Assembly (NCBI GenBank): GCA_020543525.1 | Contig: JAHYIO010000028.1 | Span: 496,001 to 560,000 of the forward strand | Origin: Coriolopsis trogii | Lineage: Eukaryota; Basidiomycota; Agaricomycetes; Polyporales; Polyporaceae | DNA: 64,000 nt | Direction of reading: 5' to 3' | Part shown: piece by piece, positions 23,583 to 34,710 of the stretch | Layout of the letters: every line of letters starts with the position of its first letter | Position numbering within the stretch: position 1 is the first letter of the stretch | Program-made: the position numbers and the translations under genes | Notes under the pieces: generated by a model | The model's input: the letters and a program-made list of their open reading frames with translations, nothing else | Told to the model about the DNA's origin: nothing | Database searches by the model: none

Positions 23583-24827
23583 TCAAAGCCAGCCTCGCGC
23601 TTTGAAGTCGTCCAATGAGTCCTTCGTCAATTCGTCTAGTGTGCGGTACTTGATGCCCAGTATCCTGATACTCTTGTCCGTCTTGTATGTCGCCGGGTAA
23701 AACGCCTCTTCGGGATTGTAACCTGGCTCGCCAGCTGGTGTCTTGTCCGACAGACGGCGTGCGGCATCGCCTGCAAACCGGAAACACGGTAAGTGATGGA
23801 TTCTTGGAGGGGGCGAAGGACGACGGACCAAAATCTTGCCACACGGCGCGTCCTCCACGAACGATGAAGCGCTCGCCCCCAGCTTCGGGGGTCGTGAGTG
23901 CAAGTACGTGTGCCCGCGCGACATCCCGCACGTCGACCCACTCAAACCTGTCCAATGCGCGCGCGAGTGAGTACTGGATCGCTCGTCGCTAGCCCCTCAC
24001 AAGATCAGCACGCACCCAGCCTTTGTCAGCGCATCGCCCTTCCGCGCGCCCTCGACGACGGCCTTGTAGAACATGCTCTGCGTGCTCCCGAAGCTCTCGA
24101 GCTCGCGCGCCTCGTGCAGCACCGGCCCATATATAAACGGCGCGTTGAACACGACGAGGTCCCACCCGATCTCGCCTTTGCTCTTGTGCTCGTTCCAAAA
24201 GTCCCAGGCGGCGCGCTCGGCGAGGACCTTGCTCGCGCGGTAGACGTGCATCCCGTCCGCGTCCTTGCCCTTCTCGCGCACGTGCGGGACGGAGACCTCG
24301 TTCCAGTCGGATTCGTCCACGACCGCCGTCGCTGTCTGGCCCGGGATGGGCGAGAAGACGGCGGCGGTGGAGGACATGACGAGGACGCGCTGGATGCGCG
24401 CGGCGTGCACGAGCGCGCTGGAGAGGACGGAGGTCGTGCCTTTGATGGCGGGGACGAGGAGCTCGTCTGGCTCGGGGCTGTTGTAGATCGGGACGGGCGA
24501 GGCAATGTGCATGATGGCGTCGACGTCGGCGGCCGCCTCGTCGAACGCGCCGTCCTGCGAGTAGCGAGGGTCAACGGTGGTCAGCGACGGACTCGGGTAT
24601 GCGATAAGCACCTTCGAAACGCGTACCTTGGTGATGTCCTCGACAATGGCGAACTCGAGCTTGTCCCCAAATGCTTTGAACTGCTGGCGTAGGTGCGCCG
24701 CTTTGCTCTCCGAGCGGAGGCTCGCGCGCACCGAGAAGCCGTTCTCGAGGAGGTCCTTCAGGACCCAAGCGCCGACGTACCCGTTCGAGCCCGTGACGAG
24801 CACCTTCCCGGACGTGATTGCAGGCAT
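23583..24827 (-). CDS. extended SDR reductase 2
   Basis: Paralogue of the reductase at 22128. Exons in transcript order are 24627-24827, 24016-24554, 23829-23947 and 23583-23770, giving 348 residues. The first, third and fourth exons have exactly the same lengths as in copy 1 (201, 119, 188 nt). Motifs: VTGSNGYVGAWVLKDLL, VDAIMHIASP, VMSSTAAVFSP, catalytic Tyr172-Lys176 in VYRASKVLAERAAWDFW, NAPFIYGPVLHE, WVDVRDVARAHVLALT, GWL stop. It has an insert after SSTAAVF (PIPGQTATAVVDESDW) relative to copy 1. The third intron uses a GTCCGT donor. A TATA-like box lies about 80 bp upstream and an 860-bp transposon-like element begins 106 bp upstream. It is probably functional, since no frame breaks are seen. 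Confidence 0.92.
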
Positions 24828-24902
24828 CTTATTGAAGTTCGAACAATCGTAGGACGAGTAGAAATATGGGCCTGGGACAACCAGATCCCAATGTCGCAGT
24901 AC

Positions 24903-24909
24903 TTATATC
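24903..24909 (-). promoter_or_regulatory. TATA-like box of reductase 2
   Basis: Minus-strand GATATAAG about 80 bp before the ATG at 24827, lying between the ATG and the inserted element. Confidence 0.4.
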
Positions 24910-24926
24910 AGAGGAGAGTCCAAGGC

Positions 24927-24933
24927 CTCCCAC
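24927..24933. repeat. direct repeat CTCCCAC, left copy
   Basis: Seven-base direct repeat abutting the left terminal repeat of the 860-bp element; partner at 25794-25800. Confidence 0.6.
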
Positions 24934-25793
24934 TGGGGACGGGCAGCGCCCGCTTTACCGAGCTAGCCGGCGTCCAGGCGTCTATGACCTCGGTTGACCT
25001 CGGCTACAGCAGAGATAATCTTTTCGGCGTCTGCCACTGCTGTGAGTTATCTCCAGCACACGGCATTCTTCGGCACGCTATTGCGCCACTGTAAGCGAGA
25101 CGAGCGATGGTACATACCTTGTAAACCAGATCCCTGTGTCTTTTCTCTCTTGATCTCCTATGCTAAGAGTTATATTGATCCCTATGTATGTACTTTACAA
25201 TTATGCTGAGCCGATTCAGACAGGAACCCTTCAGCGTAGAGATATTGAGTATACCGGAATGCCCCCGTTTAGGCGCCCATAACTCGAGCTCTACATGCAT
25301 GTATCTCGCATCGAATTCTCGGGCTCGGACATATAATCAGTGTAGAAGTAAATGTTAGAGCATATTTCTGTGATATGTCTTACTCTATATCCTTCTACGA
25401 GCTACCTCAGACATGTGGATGGCCCAGCTTCCCGCTCTACATTGTTGCAAAGTAGGTGAATGCTGGCTTCGTGTGTGTACATGGAAATTCCTCTCATAGA
25501 ATACCGTTGAAGGCCTGGGACCTTATGTGTATGTAATCTCCATCCCCGCGGACAATTTGACTATGCATACAACATGCGGAGACAGTGTTTTGAGCATATG
25601 CAGTTATGCAGCTCTCAGCCACAGACCATCCAAATTGATCGGTTAGCCGTCGGAGTTTGATTCGAGAGAGGTCTCTGAGTGGCCTAATCTCGGCTAGATG
25701 ACCTGCGCAGAGTTATCAGCTTTCGTCGCGATATCTGTGCGCGCTTGGACCCGTGCGAACTGGACGCCGGCTAACGGGCGCTGCCCGTCCCCA
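24934..25793. mobile_element. 860-bp inverted-repeat element (putative MITE)
   Basis: Perfect 19-bp terminal inverted repeats, TGGGGACGGGCAGCGCCCG at 24934-24952 and its complement at 25775-25793. A second inverted 14-bp match (24964-24977 with 25760-25773, TAGCCGGCGTCCAG) is offset by about 10 extra bases in the left arm. A 7-bp direct repeat CTCCCAC abuts both ends. The interior is AT-richer than the flanks and has no transposase frame, so it is non-autonomous. The terminal sequence differs from the element at 14967-15467, so they are separate families. It lies in the promoter region of reductase 2. Confidence 0.7.
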
Positions 25794-25800
25794 CTCCCAC
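25794..25800. repeat. direct repeat CTCCCAC, right copy
   Basis: Right partner of the 7-bp repeat at 24927-24933. Confidence 0.6.
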
Positions 25801-26445
25801 GGTCCACGGTTCGCTCCCGGGCATGCTCAAGCCATCTGCAGTGCACTCGTTGATCCCGATGCCGGACCATGGAGACATCAAATTCGGAGCCGGGCTACCA
25901 GGAGAGTACGTATCAATCTTGACCGAAATTGCTTTGGCCTCCATAACTCGTGCATCATCGAGCGCAGCTGAGATTGAGATCATTGTCGTTACGAGCTCAT
26001 TCGTCAACCACGTAACGACTCGCGTCGAGAGGGGATCGCGTTTCCCGGAAAGCAAACATAACACGGGCAAAGCGCGGCCTACGTGAGCACGTCTGTGGAG
26101 TTGAACGCTCAGTGAGGCCCGTATGGTATACGTAACAAAGTAGGTCACCAACCCTTATACGTGCAAGGTTGCATTCATAGAGCACCGGAGCAGACAATGA
26201 ACCAAGATCACGCCGACTGCTATCATGGGGAGATGATGGTCGTTGAGAGTCATGAAGCAGAAATGATGTGCCACAGTGCCAGTAAGCGGCAAAAGTGCAT
26301 ACTAGGACTCAATGGATGATACTAAACATGTTTGCTGGAACGATACAAGGTTTGAAGCGTTGTCAGAGTGAAGACATGAGATAGATGCACATGACATCCA
26401 GAGAACGGACCTCTAGTGAAGACACCACCGAAATCATGGGCCACG
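25801..26445. other. intergenic, no gene recognised
   Basis: Between the 860-bp element and the end of reductase 3. Overlapping open frames on both strands near 25.8-26.1 kb show no known domain, signal or splice structure. Confidence 0.5.
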
Positions 26446-27649
26446 TTACAACCAGCCGTGCTCCTTCCATTCTTGCAGGACATCTCTCATCGTCTCCTCC
26501 ATGCTAAGATACGTCATTCCCAAGATTTCCTTTGCCTTGGCTGTGTTCTTCTGAGACACATACTCAGCGGAGGGATCGTACGGTTCCTTGAGAGTATATG
26601 CCTTGTCGCAGAGGCGACCCGCCATGAGGACTATGCAAAGCACAAGGGGTGAGACAACAGTACGGTGGAGACCAGTCTGCACTCACTGAAATCCTCCCAT
26701 CTGTATTCGCCAGCACTGACAATTATCCTCTCTCCTCCAGCCCTCGGTTTCGTGATGGCAAGTAGCAGAGACCGTGCGACGTCACGCACATCGACCCACG
26801 AGGTCCTGATTGGTTCTCCGTGTCAATAGCATGATGTTGTACTCGCGATCTAAACTCACGCAAGGTCTGGATAGAACTGCCCTTTGATCACTGCGTCAAA
26901 CAGGAGCTTGTTCGACCCATTGAGGCTCTCTGGACCAGTACCCTGAAGTTCATGGACGACCGGCCCAAACACTGCCGGTGGGTTGATGACCACAAGGTCC
27001 CAGGTTGCGGTGTCCTTGATCTGTTCATAGTGGTCCCACGCACGCCGCTCCGCTAGCGTCTTGCTGGCACGGTACTTGGCAGCCTGGGGCGCGCTCTTGC
27101 CTAGCTGCTCGACGTCCTCGATCGCGGCGTCGTTCCAGCACGTCTCATCGTACACGCGGACACCCGTTGCATGAGAGTCGACGATAGTCGCACACGAGGA
27201 GATGAAGAGGACACGTTTGACAGACGGAGACCTGGAGGCAGCGCGGAGGACGCCGAGGGTGCCCTGAACGGCGGGGACGATGAGCTCATTTGGATCCTCA
27301 GCGCTGAGGCTTACAGGCGACGCGGTGTGGACCACGGCATCGACTCCAAGTACAGCCTCGTCGAACGCGCCTTCCTGTAATATCATGTTCAGCTCAATGC
27401 CCTGCCCGGTGCCCGGTAGCTGACAAGAGCCGACAATAACCAGCTTACCAGAGTCATGTCTGTAACGGTGACGAGTTCGAGCTTGTCGCTGTAAGAGGGG
27501 AAGATGTTCCTGAGATGTGTAGCTTTGCTTTCGGAGCGTACTGTCCCCCTGACGGCGTATCCTGCCTCGAGGAATGTCTTCACCGCCCACGCGCCAATGA
27601 AGCCATTCGCGCCGGTTATAAGAATTGTGCCCGTGAGAACAGCTGGCAT
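26446..27649 (-). CDS. extended SDR reductase 3
   Basis: Third paralogue. Exons in transcript order 27449-27649, 26860-27374, 26687-26805 and 26446-26630 give 339 residues; the first and third exons again measure 201 and 119 nt. Motifs: ITGANGFIGAWAVKTFL, RGTVRSESKATHLRNIF, VDAVVHTASPVSL, FISSCATIV, catalytic Tyr168-Lys172 in KYRASKTLAERRAW, NPPAVFGPVVHE, SWVDVRDVARSLLLA. The C-terminus (EWKEHGWL) is more divergent than in the other copies, and the DITK that ends exon 1 elsewhere is DMTL here, pointing to relaxed or shifted function. The minus-strand TATAAATA at about 27784 probably drives it. Cofactor is likely NADPH, as for the family (inference). Confidence 0.9.
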
Positions 27650-28547
27650 AGTGCTATAGCAGGATATAAAATGAATTTCACGGGGTGGAATACCGAGCGA
27701 ATACTGCTTACCTCTCTGAAAGTTCTTGGTATGGGCACGGAGTTGCCTGCGATGCTTCGCTGTACTCAGCCAGGGGTACATTATTTATACGGTCAGACAG
27801 AGCGTGCGTCTCATGGGACCTCTGACACGTAGGATCTAGGCCTGAGTGTACGCCGATCGGTATATGCACGAGCGACTGCTGGGTCATGGGCCTAGGGAAT
27901 TTGACCGTACCTTCGGTGGCCGGCGCAAAACTCACATATGCATGATTACAACCTGCCCACTGTCAATTCAACTGAGTACTGCCAGATAGAAACGGTGCGT
28001 ATTGCTGGTTTGCTTCTATTGCCACTATACCGTGTAACAAGAGCTCCGAACCCGATGAACCGCCCGGTAAGTACTGTCGGTAGCAGTGTGCTGGCATCGA
28101 AGTTGGATAGCGGCATGTTCCGGAATCCGCAGACACCGAACCTGAAATAGTTCTTCAGATGAAAGATTGACTGGAGATCGTCTGTGCTGTATCCTGGCTG
28201 TAACGCCCAAAGATTGAGATGGTGAGACACGGACACTAACGGCTAGTAAAATGGGTCGGAAGAGTTGTGGGTGTTGCACTGCAGTTGGCGCTCCCGCTCG
28301 GTGGCGACCGGGCCCGAGCGCTAGCGCGCATTGGGACCAACTCAACCGACTCGTTCTGCGAAGGCCGTGCGACGATTTTACAAGTTGCCAGAGGCGCTCT
28401 TAGAACCAGCTCAACGGTTCGTACGGAATTCTTACAGTGAGTATAATCAACGTTAAAGTACAGATTGTTCTTATAACTTCATTAGGGCCATGCTTGGTGA
28501 CCGTAAAGTCACTAGCTGCCTAAGGGAGACAAGGAATCATTGGCGGC
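27650..28547. promoter_or_regulatory. intergenic, reductase 3 promoter
   Basis: About 900 bp between head of reductase 3 and tail of reductase 4. Only the TATA box below is recognisable; no gene seen. Confidence 0.5.
27781..27790 (-). promoter_or_regulatory. TATA box of reductase 3
   Basis: Minus-strand GTATAAATAA about 135 bp before the ATG at 27649, the clearest TATA box in the cluster. Confidence 0.55.
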
Positions 28548-29840
28548 TCATACCCAACCTCGTCTGTGCAAGTCCTCGAGAGTGTCCTTGGTCGTCTCCT
28601 CGAGCGTACGGTACGTCATTCCAAGTACTTGCTTACTCTTCGATACGTTATATCGCACTGGATAGACTGCCTCCTCCAAGTTGTAGTTAGGCTCCCCAGG
28701 CGGGATCTTGTCCGTGACTTGCCGGGCAACATCGACTGTGAGTACACAGCACGAGCCTGTTGAACCACAGATGTTTGGAGAATAAAGATGATCATACGTA
28801 CTGAACTGTTGCCAGACGAACGATCCACCTCTGATTATGAAGCGCTGTCCACTTGCTTCGGGGACTGTCAGGCCGAGCACATGGGCTCGTGCCAGGTCCC
28901 GCACATCCACATACTCAAGCCTAGAATGCACGAGGGGCCATTGAATGAATGTTAGATTATCCAGGCATTCAGAGGGTTTATCATCTCTGCCACAGACATA
29001 CCCGTTCTTCGTGAGTTTCTCCTTGTCGTTCTGCCAATCTCCCACCACAACACGATTATACCAGTCTCTCGCCGTTCCAGGGCCGAATTCCTCCAGTGTA
29101 GGTGCCTCATTGTTGAACGGTCCAAACACGTATGGCGCGTTGATTACGACGAGGTCCCACTCCAAGCCGCTTTCGCTCGCCTTCTCGCGCTCGTAAAGCT
29201 CCCATGCTGCACGCTCCGCGAGCGTCTTGGCCGCGCGATACTTGTTGACTCCTTCTGCGTCCTTCCCCTTCTCGCGCACTTGAACGAGAGAGAACACGTT
29301 CCAGTCGCCCTCGTCGAGCTCGCGCACGAAGTTGGCCTGGCCGGGTGGAGGTGGGATCATCACCGCCGCACAGGACGACATGATAAGGATGCGCTTGATA
29401 GAAGTGCGGTGCTTCAAGGCACTTTCGAGGACGCTCTCGGTGCCCTTGACGGCGGGTATGATGACCTCGTCGGGGTCCTCCGCTTGTAGGTTTACCGGGG
29501 ATGCGATGTGCATGACCGCGTCTACGCCAGTGGAGGGCACATCAAATGCGCCCTTCTATGAAATGTGCGTGATTTTGGAGGACGTAAAGCCAATCGAGAG
29601 TAAGTACTCGTCATGAAAATGCGCATATCAACCACTTACTGCGGTTATGTCGCGGACGACAACGATCTCGAGCTTGTCTCCGTATGCCTTGAAGCGTTCG
29701 CGCAGATATCCCGCCTTGCTCTCCGAGCGGACTGTACCACGCACTGAAAAGCCATGCTCGAGGAGGTCCTGTATGACCCACGCAGCGACGTAGCCGTTCG
29801 CTCCGGTAACCAAGACCTTGCCTTCTGTCAAGGCGGGCAT
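28548..29840 (-). CDS. extended SDR reductase 4
   Basis: Fourth paralogue. Exons in transcript order 29640-29840, 29002-29555, 28802-28920 and 28548-28735 give 353 residues; exons 1, 3 and 4 are 201, 119 and 188 nt, exactly as in copies 1 and 2. Motifs: VTGANGYVAAWVIQDLL, VDAVMHIASPVNL, IMSSCAAVMIPPPPGQANF, catalytic Tyr173-Lys177 in KYRAAKTLAERAAW, NAPYVFGPFNNE, YVDVRDLARAHVLGLT, stop after HRRGWV. It shares the PGQ insert and the long second exon with copy 2, so these two look closest. The second intron, 28921-29001, is read as intron because GGL-EYVDVRD then matches the other copies. Nothing suggests inactivation. Confidence 0.92.
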
Positions 29841-30714
29841 TGTAAAGCACAAATCAGTTCGTCTTGACCCTTGCGGGGGTCGTATAGTCGAGTGCGACGT
29901 CCTGCGTGGGGAATTATAATAAGTATCACGATATCGATGTGTGACTTTATTCTTGGATCCACCTCAATCACCGCGTTATCAGCATGGTCTCTTGACCCGT
30001 CCTATCTACTTGATGTGGCCCACGGTCTCATGTAATAGAAGCTCACAGTAGGTCAGGTCCAAAAATACTACAAGACTTCCCACTTGAATAGACCCCCGGC
30101 GGCGGTTACGGGACATATTTCTCGAGAACCGAGGAGACTGTAACAACCGCCTTTTCTAAGTCCATTCCGAGTCCTCCGTGCTCGAGGCTCGAGGCTAGGC
30201 TATGCCTACCAAAATAGCAGCCGAACGCGAGTCAGGTGGACTGTCGTGTACCTTGAAGTTACAGGGTTCGGCCGGGATACCAAGCAAGTTGTCACGGGTA
30301 TGCCAGCCAGCCAGCTGAACTCTCCCTCTCGGCACATGCCAATTGAGTGTACTGCAGTGACGAGTTCATTCAGAATTCCCCTCTACCATCCTAGCCTCCG
30401 CAGTGTGTCAACATCGTGTGAAACCTTACCGGGGTGAAATCGAGCAGGACTTGAGCCGTCAGACAAAGAGTTCTCTGGGCGAGACAGAGTGATGGACACC
30501 ACAGTGAGTGAGATAAGTTGGTCGGGTCGTGGATTTCGACCCTCTCGTGTCGTTGAAATAGGTCGTCGCAGCCCCGCCGTGCATGCAATGGTTACCGCAC
30601 CGAATGAGTTGCGATCGACCTCACTACGCCCATATGAATGTGCCAACTTTGCGATGTTATTCAAAGACATACGTAGACCCTACAAGTACATATACGATGC
30701 GGGCGAGAATGACT
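29841..30714. other. intergenic, reductase 4 upstream region
   Basis: An AT-rich TTATAAT-like stretch near 29911-29920 may serve as TATA box for reductase 4. A short tandem CTCGAGG repeat lies near 30181. No gene recognised. Confidence 0.45.
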
Positions 30715-32125
30715 TCACGCCCAACCGTCAACTCCATTCGCGAAGTCCTTGAAAATCTGCACCGGGAACGCGTTCGCGACCGCAGTGTAGCCCGCGACGT
30801 TCGGGTGCAAGAAGTCGCCCGAGTTGAACTCGGCCTTGAGCTGGCTCGGCGCCGCCGGGTCGCTCAGGATAGCATCAAAGTCAGCGACGGCGTCGAACCA
30901 CCCTCCGTTCCGGATAAAGTCGTTCACCCGCTGCCGCGTCTGCTCGCGCAGGGGGCTCGAGTAGCCCTGGATCGTCGTGTTGAACCCCGGCGCGCTGAAC
31001 GGGGTGATCGTCACCCCGAAGATCGGCAGGTTCGCTGCGTGCGCGCGCAGGACGAACTGCTTGTACGCGGCGATGACGGCGTCCCCGATCGCTTGCTGCG
31101 ACGCCTCAGTGGGGTTCGAGGGCCCGATGTCGTTCACGCCCTCGAAGATCATCGCGTACCGCACGCCCGGCTGCGAGAGCACGTCGCGGTCGAAGCGTCC
31201 GATTGCGTTGGGCCCGAGGCCGTCGCCGAGGATCCGGTTCCCGCCCGCGGCCTGGTTCGCGAGCGCGAGACTGGTGAGCATGGGATCCCCGGAAGCCTGG
31301 AGTCGGGCGAGGAGCAGATCCGGCCAGCGGTTGTTGCGGTCGGTGTCGCTCCCGCGGCCGTCGGTGATGCTGTCCCCGACGATGGCGACCGTGCGCGCAG
31401 ACGTGGGGACCCACGCGTCAAGTGTGCTGATCAAGTACCTGAGATGCCCACCAGATCAGACTATGGACCTTACAAACCAGTTCGAACGGGAACGCGTACC
31501 AGTGCGCGACACTCTGAATCGGGGAACCAGTAATGTTTGCCGCGTTCACCTGGTTCCCGAAGGCCATGAAGCTCGTCGTCCTACTCCCCGGGTGGCTCGT
31601 GATATCATTCCCAACCTGGCCCGACTGGAGGTACAAGCTGATCGTCAGCTCCGTCTGCGCCTGCACGTCGAAATCGATCGGGTCCGAGACAACGAGCGCG
31701 CCGTTCGGAATCGAGAACGACGGCGAGCCACTGAACGTGAGCGTCTTGAGCGTGCTCGTGTCGATGGCGGGCGTGCCTGGGGACCCGTTCAGCGGGCGCG
31801 CGATCGTGGCCGCGGTGATGGGCAGGTTCGTCTTCCCGAACGCGTTCGAGATGCGGAGGCGGATGCGCGACGACGGCTGTGTGACGTGGATCGTCTGGCG
31901 GATGGTCGTGTTCGCAAAGACGAGTCCGCTGGTGTTGAACGGTGGGCTCGGGAGGTTCGCCGACTCTGTCAGCTGTGGCATGCCTGTCCACGCCGCTATC
32001 CAGTGGCCAGCGGGGTGGTCGCGCTTTCTGGGCGTGCCGTGGGTTTGTGCGCCGGTGGCATAGTGGAAGAGGGACGCGAGACTGAGGGCAGCGAGCGACA
32101 CGCGCACTAGGCTTGGCAGCATCAT
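30715..32125 (-). CDS. secreted SGNH/GDSL-family hydrolase
   Basis: Esterase/lipase-fold hydrolase, secreted. Exons 31500-32125 and 30715-31438 join (TG|G splice) to 449 residues. The N-terminus MMLPSLVRVSLAALSLASLFHYATGA is a signal peptide. A beta-rich N-terminal domain (HWIAAWTGMPQLTES, TIRQTIHVTQPSSRIRLRIS) is followed by block I AIVGDSITDGRG (Ser232), Gly and Asn blocks (ANQAAGGNRI, IFEGVNDIG) and block V DFLHPN (Asp417, His420). This two-part layout matches fungal GDSL lipase/acylhydrolase family proteins; substrates may be plant or fungal polysaccharide esters (inference). Several N-glycosylation sequons (NTS, NTT, NIT) fit secretion. A minus-strand ATAAAAG about 85 bp upstream may be the TATA box. 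Confidence 0.93.
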
Positions 32126-33139
32126 TCTGTGGTAGGCGTGGGCCGTCCCGTGTTAGCTCTCGAGTATGGACGCGTCGAACGGGGATGCAACCGACGTGCA
32201 GCGCGGCTTTTATGACCTTGCCTGTACCATGAATAGGCCGACGGGCCGCCATAAAAAAGTCCATCCTCCGACCATGAGCTCAGAGTCACCGGACGATCAT
32301 CGTACGTACGACACAAATTCTCCGAGCAAAACAGGTGACCAATATTCGTCGAATCCCTTTTCTGATGGCAAACGGGGTTCTCGGACTTCCGTGCTGAATG
32401 TGCGAAGTGTTCTTGAGTAGCGATCAGGTTCTGGAGGATGAGGTTGTCTCGAGTCACGCGCGAGCGCAAGCAACTTGTTCGCGGCCGGCGCGTTATCTAC
32501 GGAATAACTAGGAAATGATCAAGTGAACTCAGTTATAGCATACGCAGTAAACATACCGAGCAAGTAGATGGTGCGCCCTGTACTGCCGGCGGCCGCAAGG
32601 CGGCGAATGTAGACAATTGATGATGTTGTATTCATAGATACTGGCATCTAGTATGCCAGATCCAAGAGCGTATACGTATACTATATGCATGCATGCACAG
32701 ACATGGCTAATGCGAAGGCGAAGGCGAGACATATCTATAACAACTATGCTGGAGGAAAGATCACTATAGTATAGATAGCCACGCATACCAAGTGCAACAT
32801 ATCAAGAAATCGATGATACACAACAGTATGAGGCGTGCAGAGAAAGATAACAAATCGTCGAGCATTGTGACGGTGAATGATGACGAGGGTAGGATGTAGG
32901 TGTCGCAGCGGTACGTATCACGGACAGTAGAGTGGGATGAAGAGTGAGGTAGGATGGGTCATAGCGGATGGAAGATATAGATTGTGGGTGTCGCAAGGTG
33001 GATACGGTATTAGAGCGTGACGAAGCAGATCAACGCAGAGATGAAGAACGGAAGCACAGCAAAAGAGATGAGAGGGAAGCTAGCAAGATGTGCCAAGCGC
33101 AGCATATGCGCGAATGTTAGAGGCTGCTCCGATGACCCT
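32126..33139. other. intergenic, no gene recognised
   Basis: Contains a minus-strand ATAAAAG (32207-32213) for the hydrolase gene. The rest, including AT-rich sequence at 32.5-33.0 kb, is the downstream flank of the next gene; no coding signal is convincing. Confidence 0.5.
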
Positions 33140-34710
33140 CTACGCGCGGCGCGGGGGTCCAAGAGCGCGCTTAATCGGATCGGTGCGATCCTTCTCTGGA
33201 AGCTCGGGGAGTTCACCACCGCGGCTGCTCGGACGCGTACGAGGCTCGTCGCCATCAGCGAGCACACCCTTGCGCATACGCCTCGCGATATTCGCAGCGA
33301 GAACGGCCGACATTGTTTCGACATCTGGTTCTTCTTCCTCCACAATGGTCGAAGGACCAGGAGCACTTGGACCGACCGTCTTCTTGGCACGACCGCTACT
33401 CTCTTCGCTCGAAGTGGATCCGGCTCTACTGCGCTTGCTCGTAGTAGGTGTGGGTGACGAGGGAACTTCCATGGCAGGGTGCGCTCGCCTCCGCGCAGCG
33501 AGGTCGCGCTTCCGGGCCTCTGGGAAGAGCAGTTTCGGCCCGCCTGCCTCGAGAGGATCGAAGTCGGGGTGACGGATAGGAAGCTTTGCACGTTCCTCCT
33601 GCAGGGCAGCCACTTCTGGGCTCACGTAGTGAGGATTCGCAACGACGGTCTTGACGCCGCGGCTGCAAATTGGACAAGTAGAACGTGCCATTAGAAGATG
33701 TTTACACACGAGAGGAAGATTGCCGCAGCAGAAGCGCTTTGTGAATATGGCAGCACGGCGGCAACGTGGGTGCGTCTCTCCGCCCAGTGAGGGCCCACGT
33801 GCAATAGATCGATCTACAACACTGACTGTGCAGAGCCCAATCTATAATACTGCAGGCTTGCATACGCCGGCAGGAACGTGCATTTGATCGTAGTATAGAA
33901 GCACACTCACAATACCATCTGGAGCATTGGCTTCTCAGCAAACTTCTTCGGCGTATGTGGCTCGGGAGAGCTCAAGTCCTCGCTAGCAGGTAAGGAGGCA
34001 GGCGAATCGTCCGCAAGAAACGGATTGTTGGGCGAATCGCGTTCCGGAGCACCAGTTGCTTTCTCTTTCTCCCTCGTACGACGCACAGTTGGCGGCGGAG
34101 TCGCTGGCCTAGGGACGATCGTTGGCGCACGCCGAGACGGTGGCGGGGAGAAGAGACCAGTGTGGCCACGACGTAAGAGATACGGGGCTGGAGGAGGAGA
34201 CGATGACGGTGAACGCGTGCGAGATCTAGCGCGGGTCTTCACCACAGTGTGCTTGAAGTGAGTAGTACGGGAGCCAGCGCCGCTGCTTGTACCGACGACG
34301 GTGGAAGTTGTGGCCTCCGACTTTCCCAACCAGAACTCCTCTTCGGCGCGTGTCTCACTCAACTCTTCCGCGATTGCGTCCAAAGTGAGCACCTTTCGCC
34401 TCTTGTGTCCTCTAACCACGACACCGTCTTTGCGTTGATTCTCCTCATCCTCCCTGTCTGACTCGGGCTCTGGGACGGGAACATCGTCGCCCTCGTCCTC
34501 GGATGACGAGTCGGTTACACGCGATCTCGAGCGGCGCTTGCGCTTGTGGGTCGTACGAGGGGGTGTAGGGGGCAGTGCGGGTACCGCCGATGCTGCTCGT
34601 CGTAGTTGAGGTCTCTTCCCTAGCATCGAAGACGCTCCTGCTGGGTTGGGGGCTGGGGCAGGAACGGGGCCGCTGCCAGAGGGCTTAATTGCCGCTCGCA
34701 CTCTCGGCAT
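33140..34710 (-). CDS. Ser/Pro-rich nuclear-type protein with C-terminal PKLLFPEA motif
   Basis: Exons 33911-34710 and 33140-33662 join to 440 residues. I recognise the general type (disordered basidiomycete protein) but not a function. The N-terminal half holds basic clusters suited to nuclear import (HKRKRRSRSR, GHKRRKV), an acidic Ser/Glu patch (DSSSEDEGDDVPVPEPESD) and many SP/TP sites. Across the splice the sequence reads MLQMVFRGVKTVVANPHY, then LPIRHPDFDPLEAGGPKLLFPEARKRDL, the best-conserved-looking part. A second acidic stretch (IVEEEEPDVETMSAVLAANIARRMRKG) follows. The 248-nt intron is far longer than its neighbours and its 3' part is open in frame with a Cys-rich RING-like reading, so an alternative isoform is possible. 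Confidence 0.72.

Noticed and set aside
22128..29840. Secondary-metabolite gene cluster
   Set aside because: The four genes are paralogues of one reductase family; no polyketide synthase, NRPS, terpene cyclase, P450 or transporter is adjacent.
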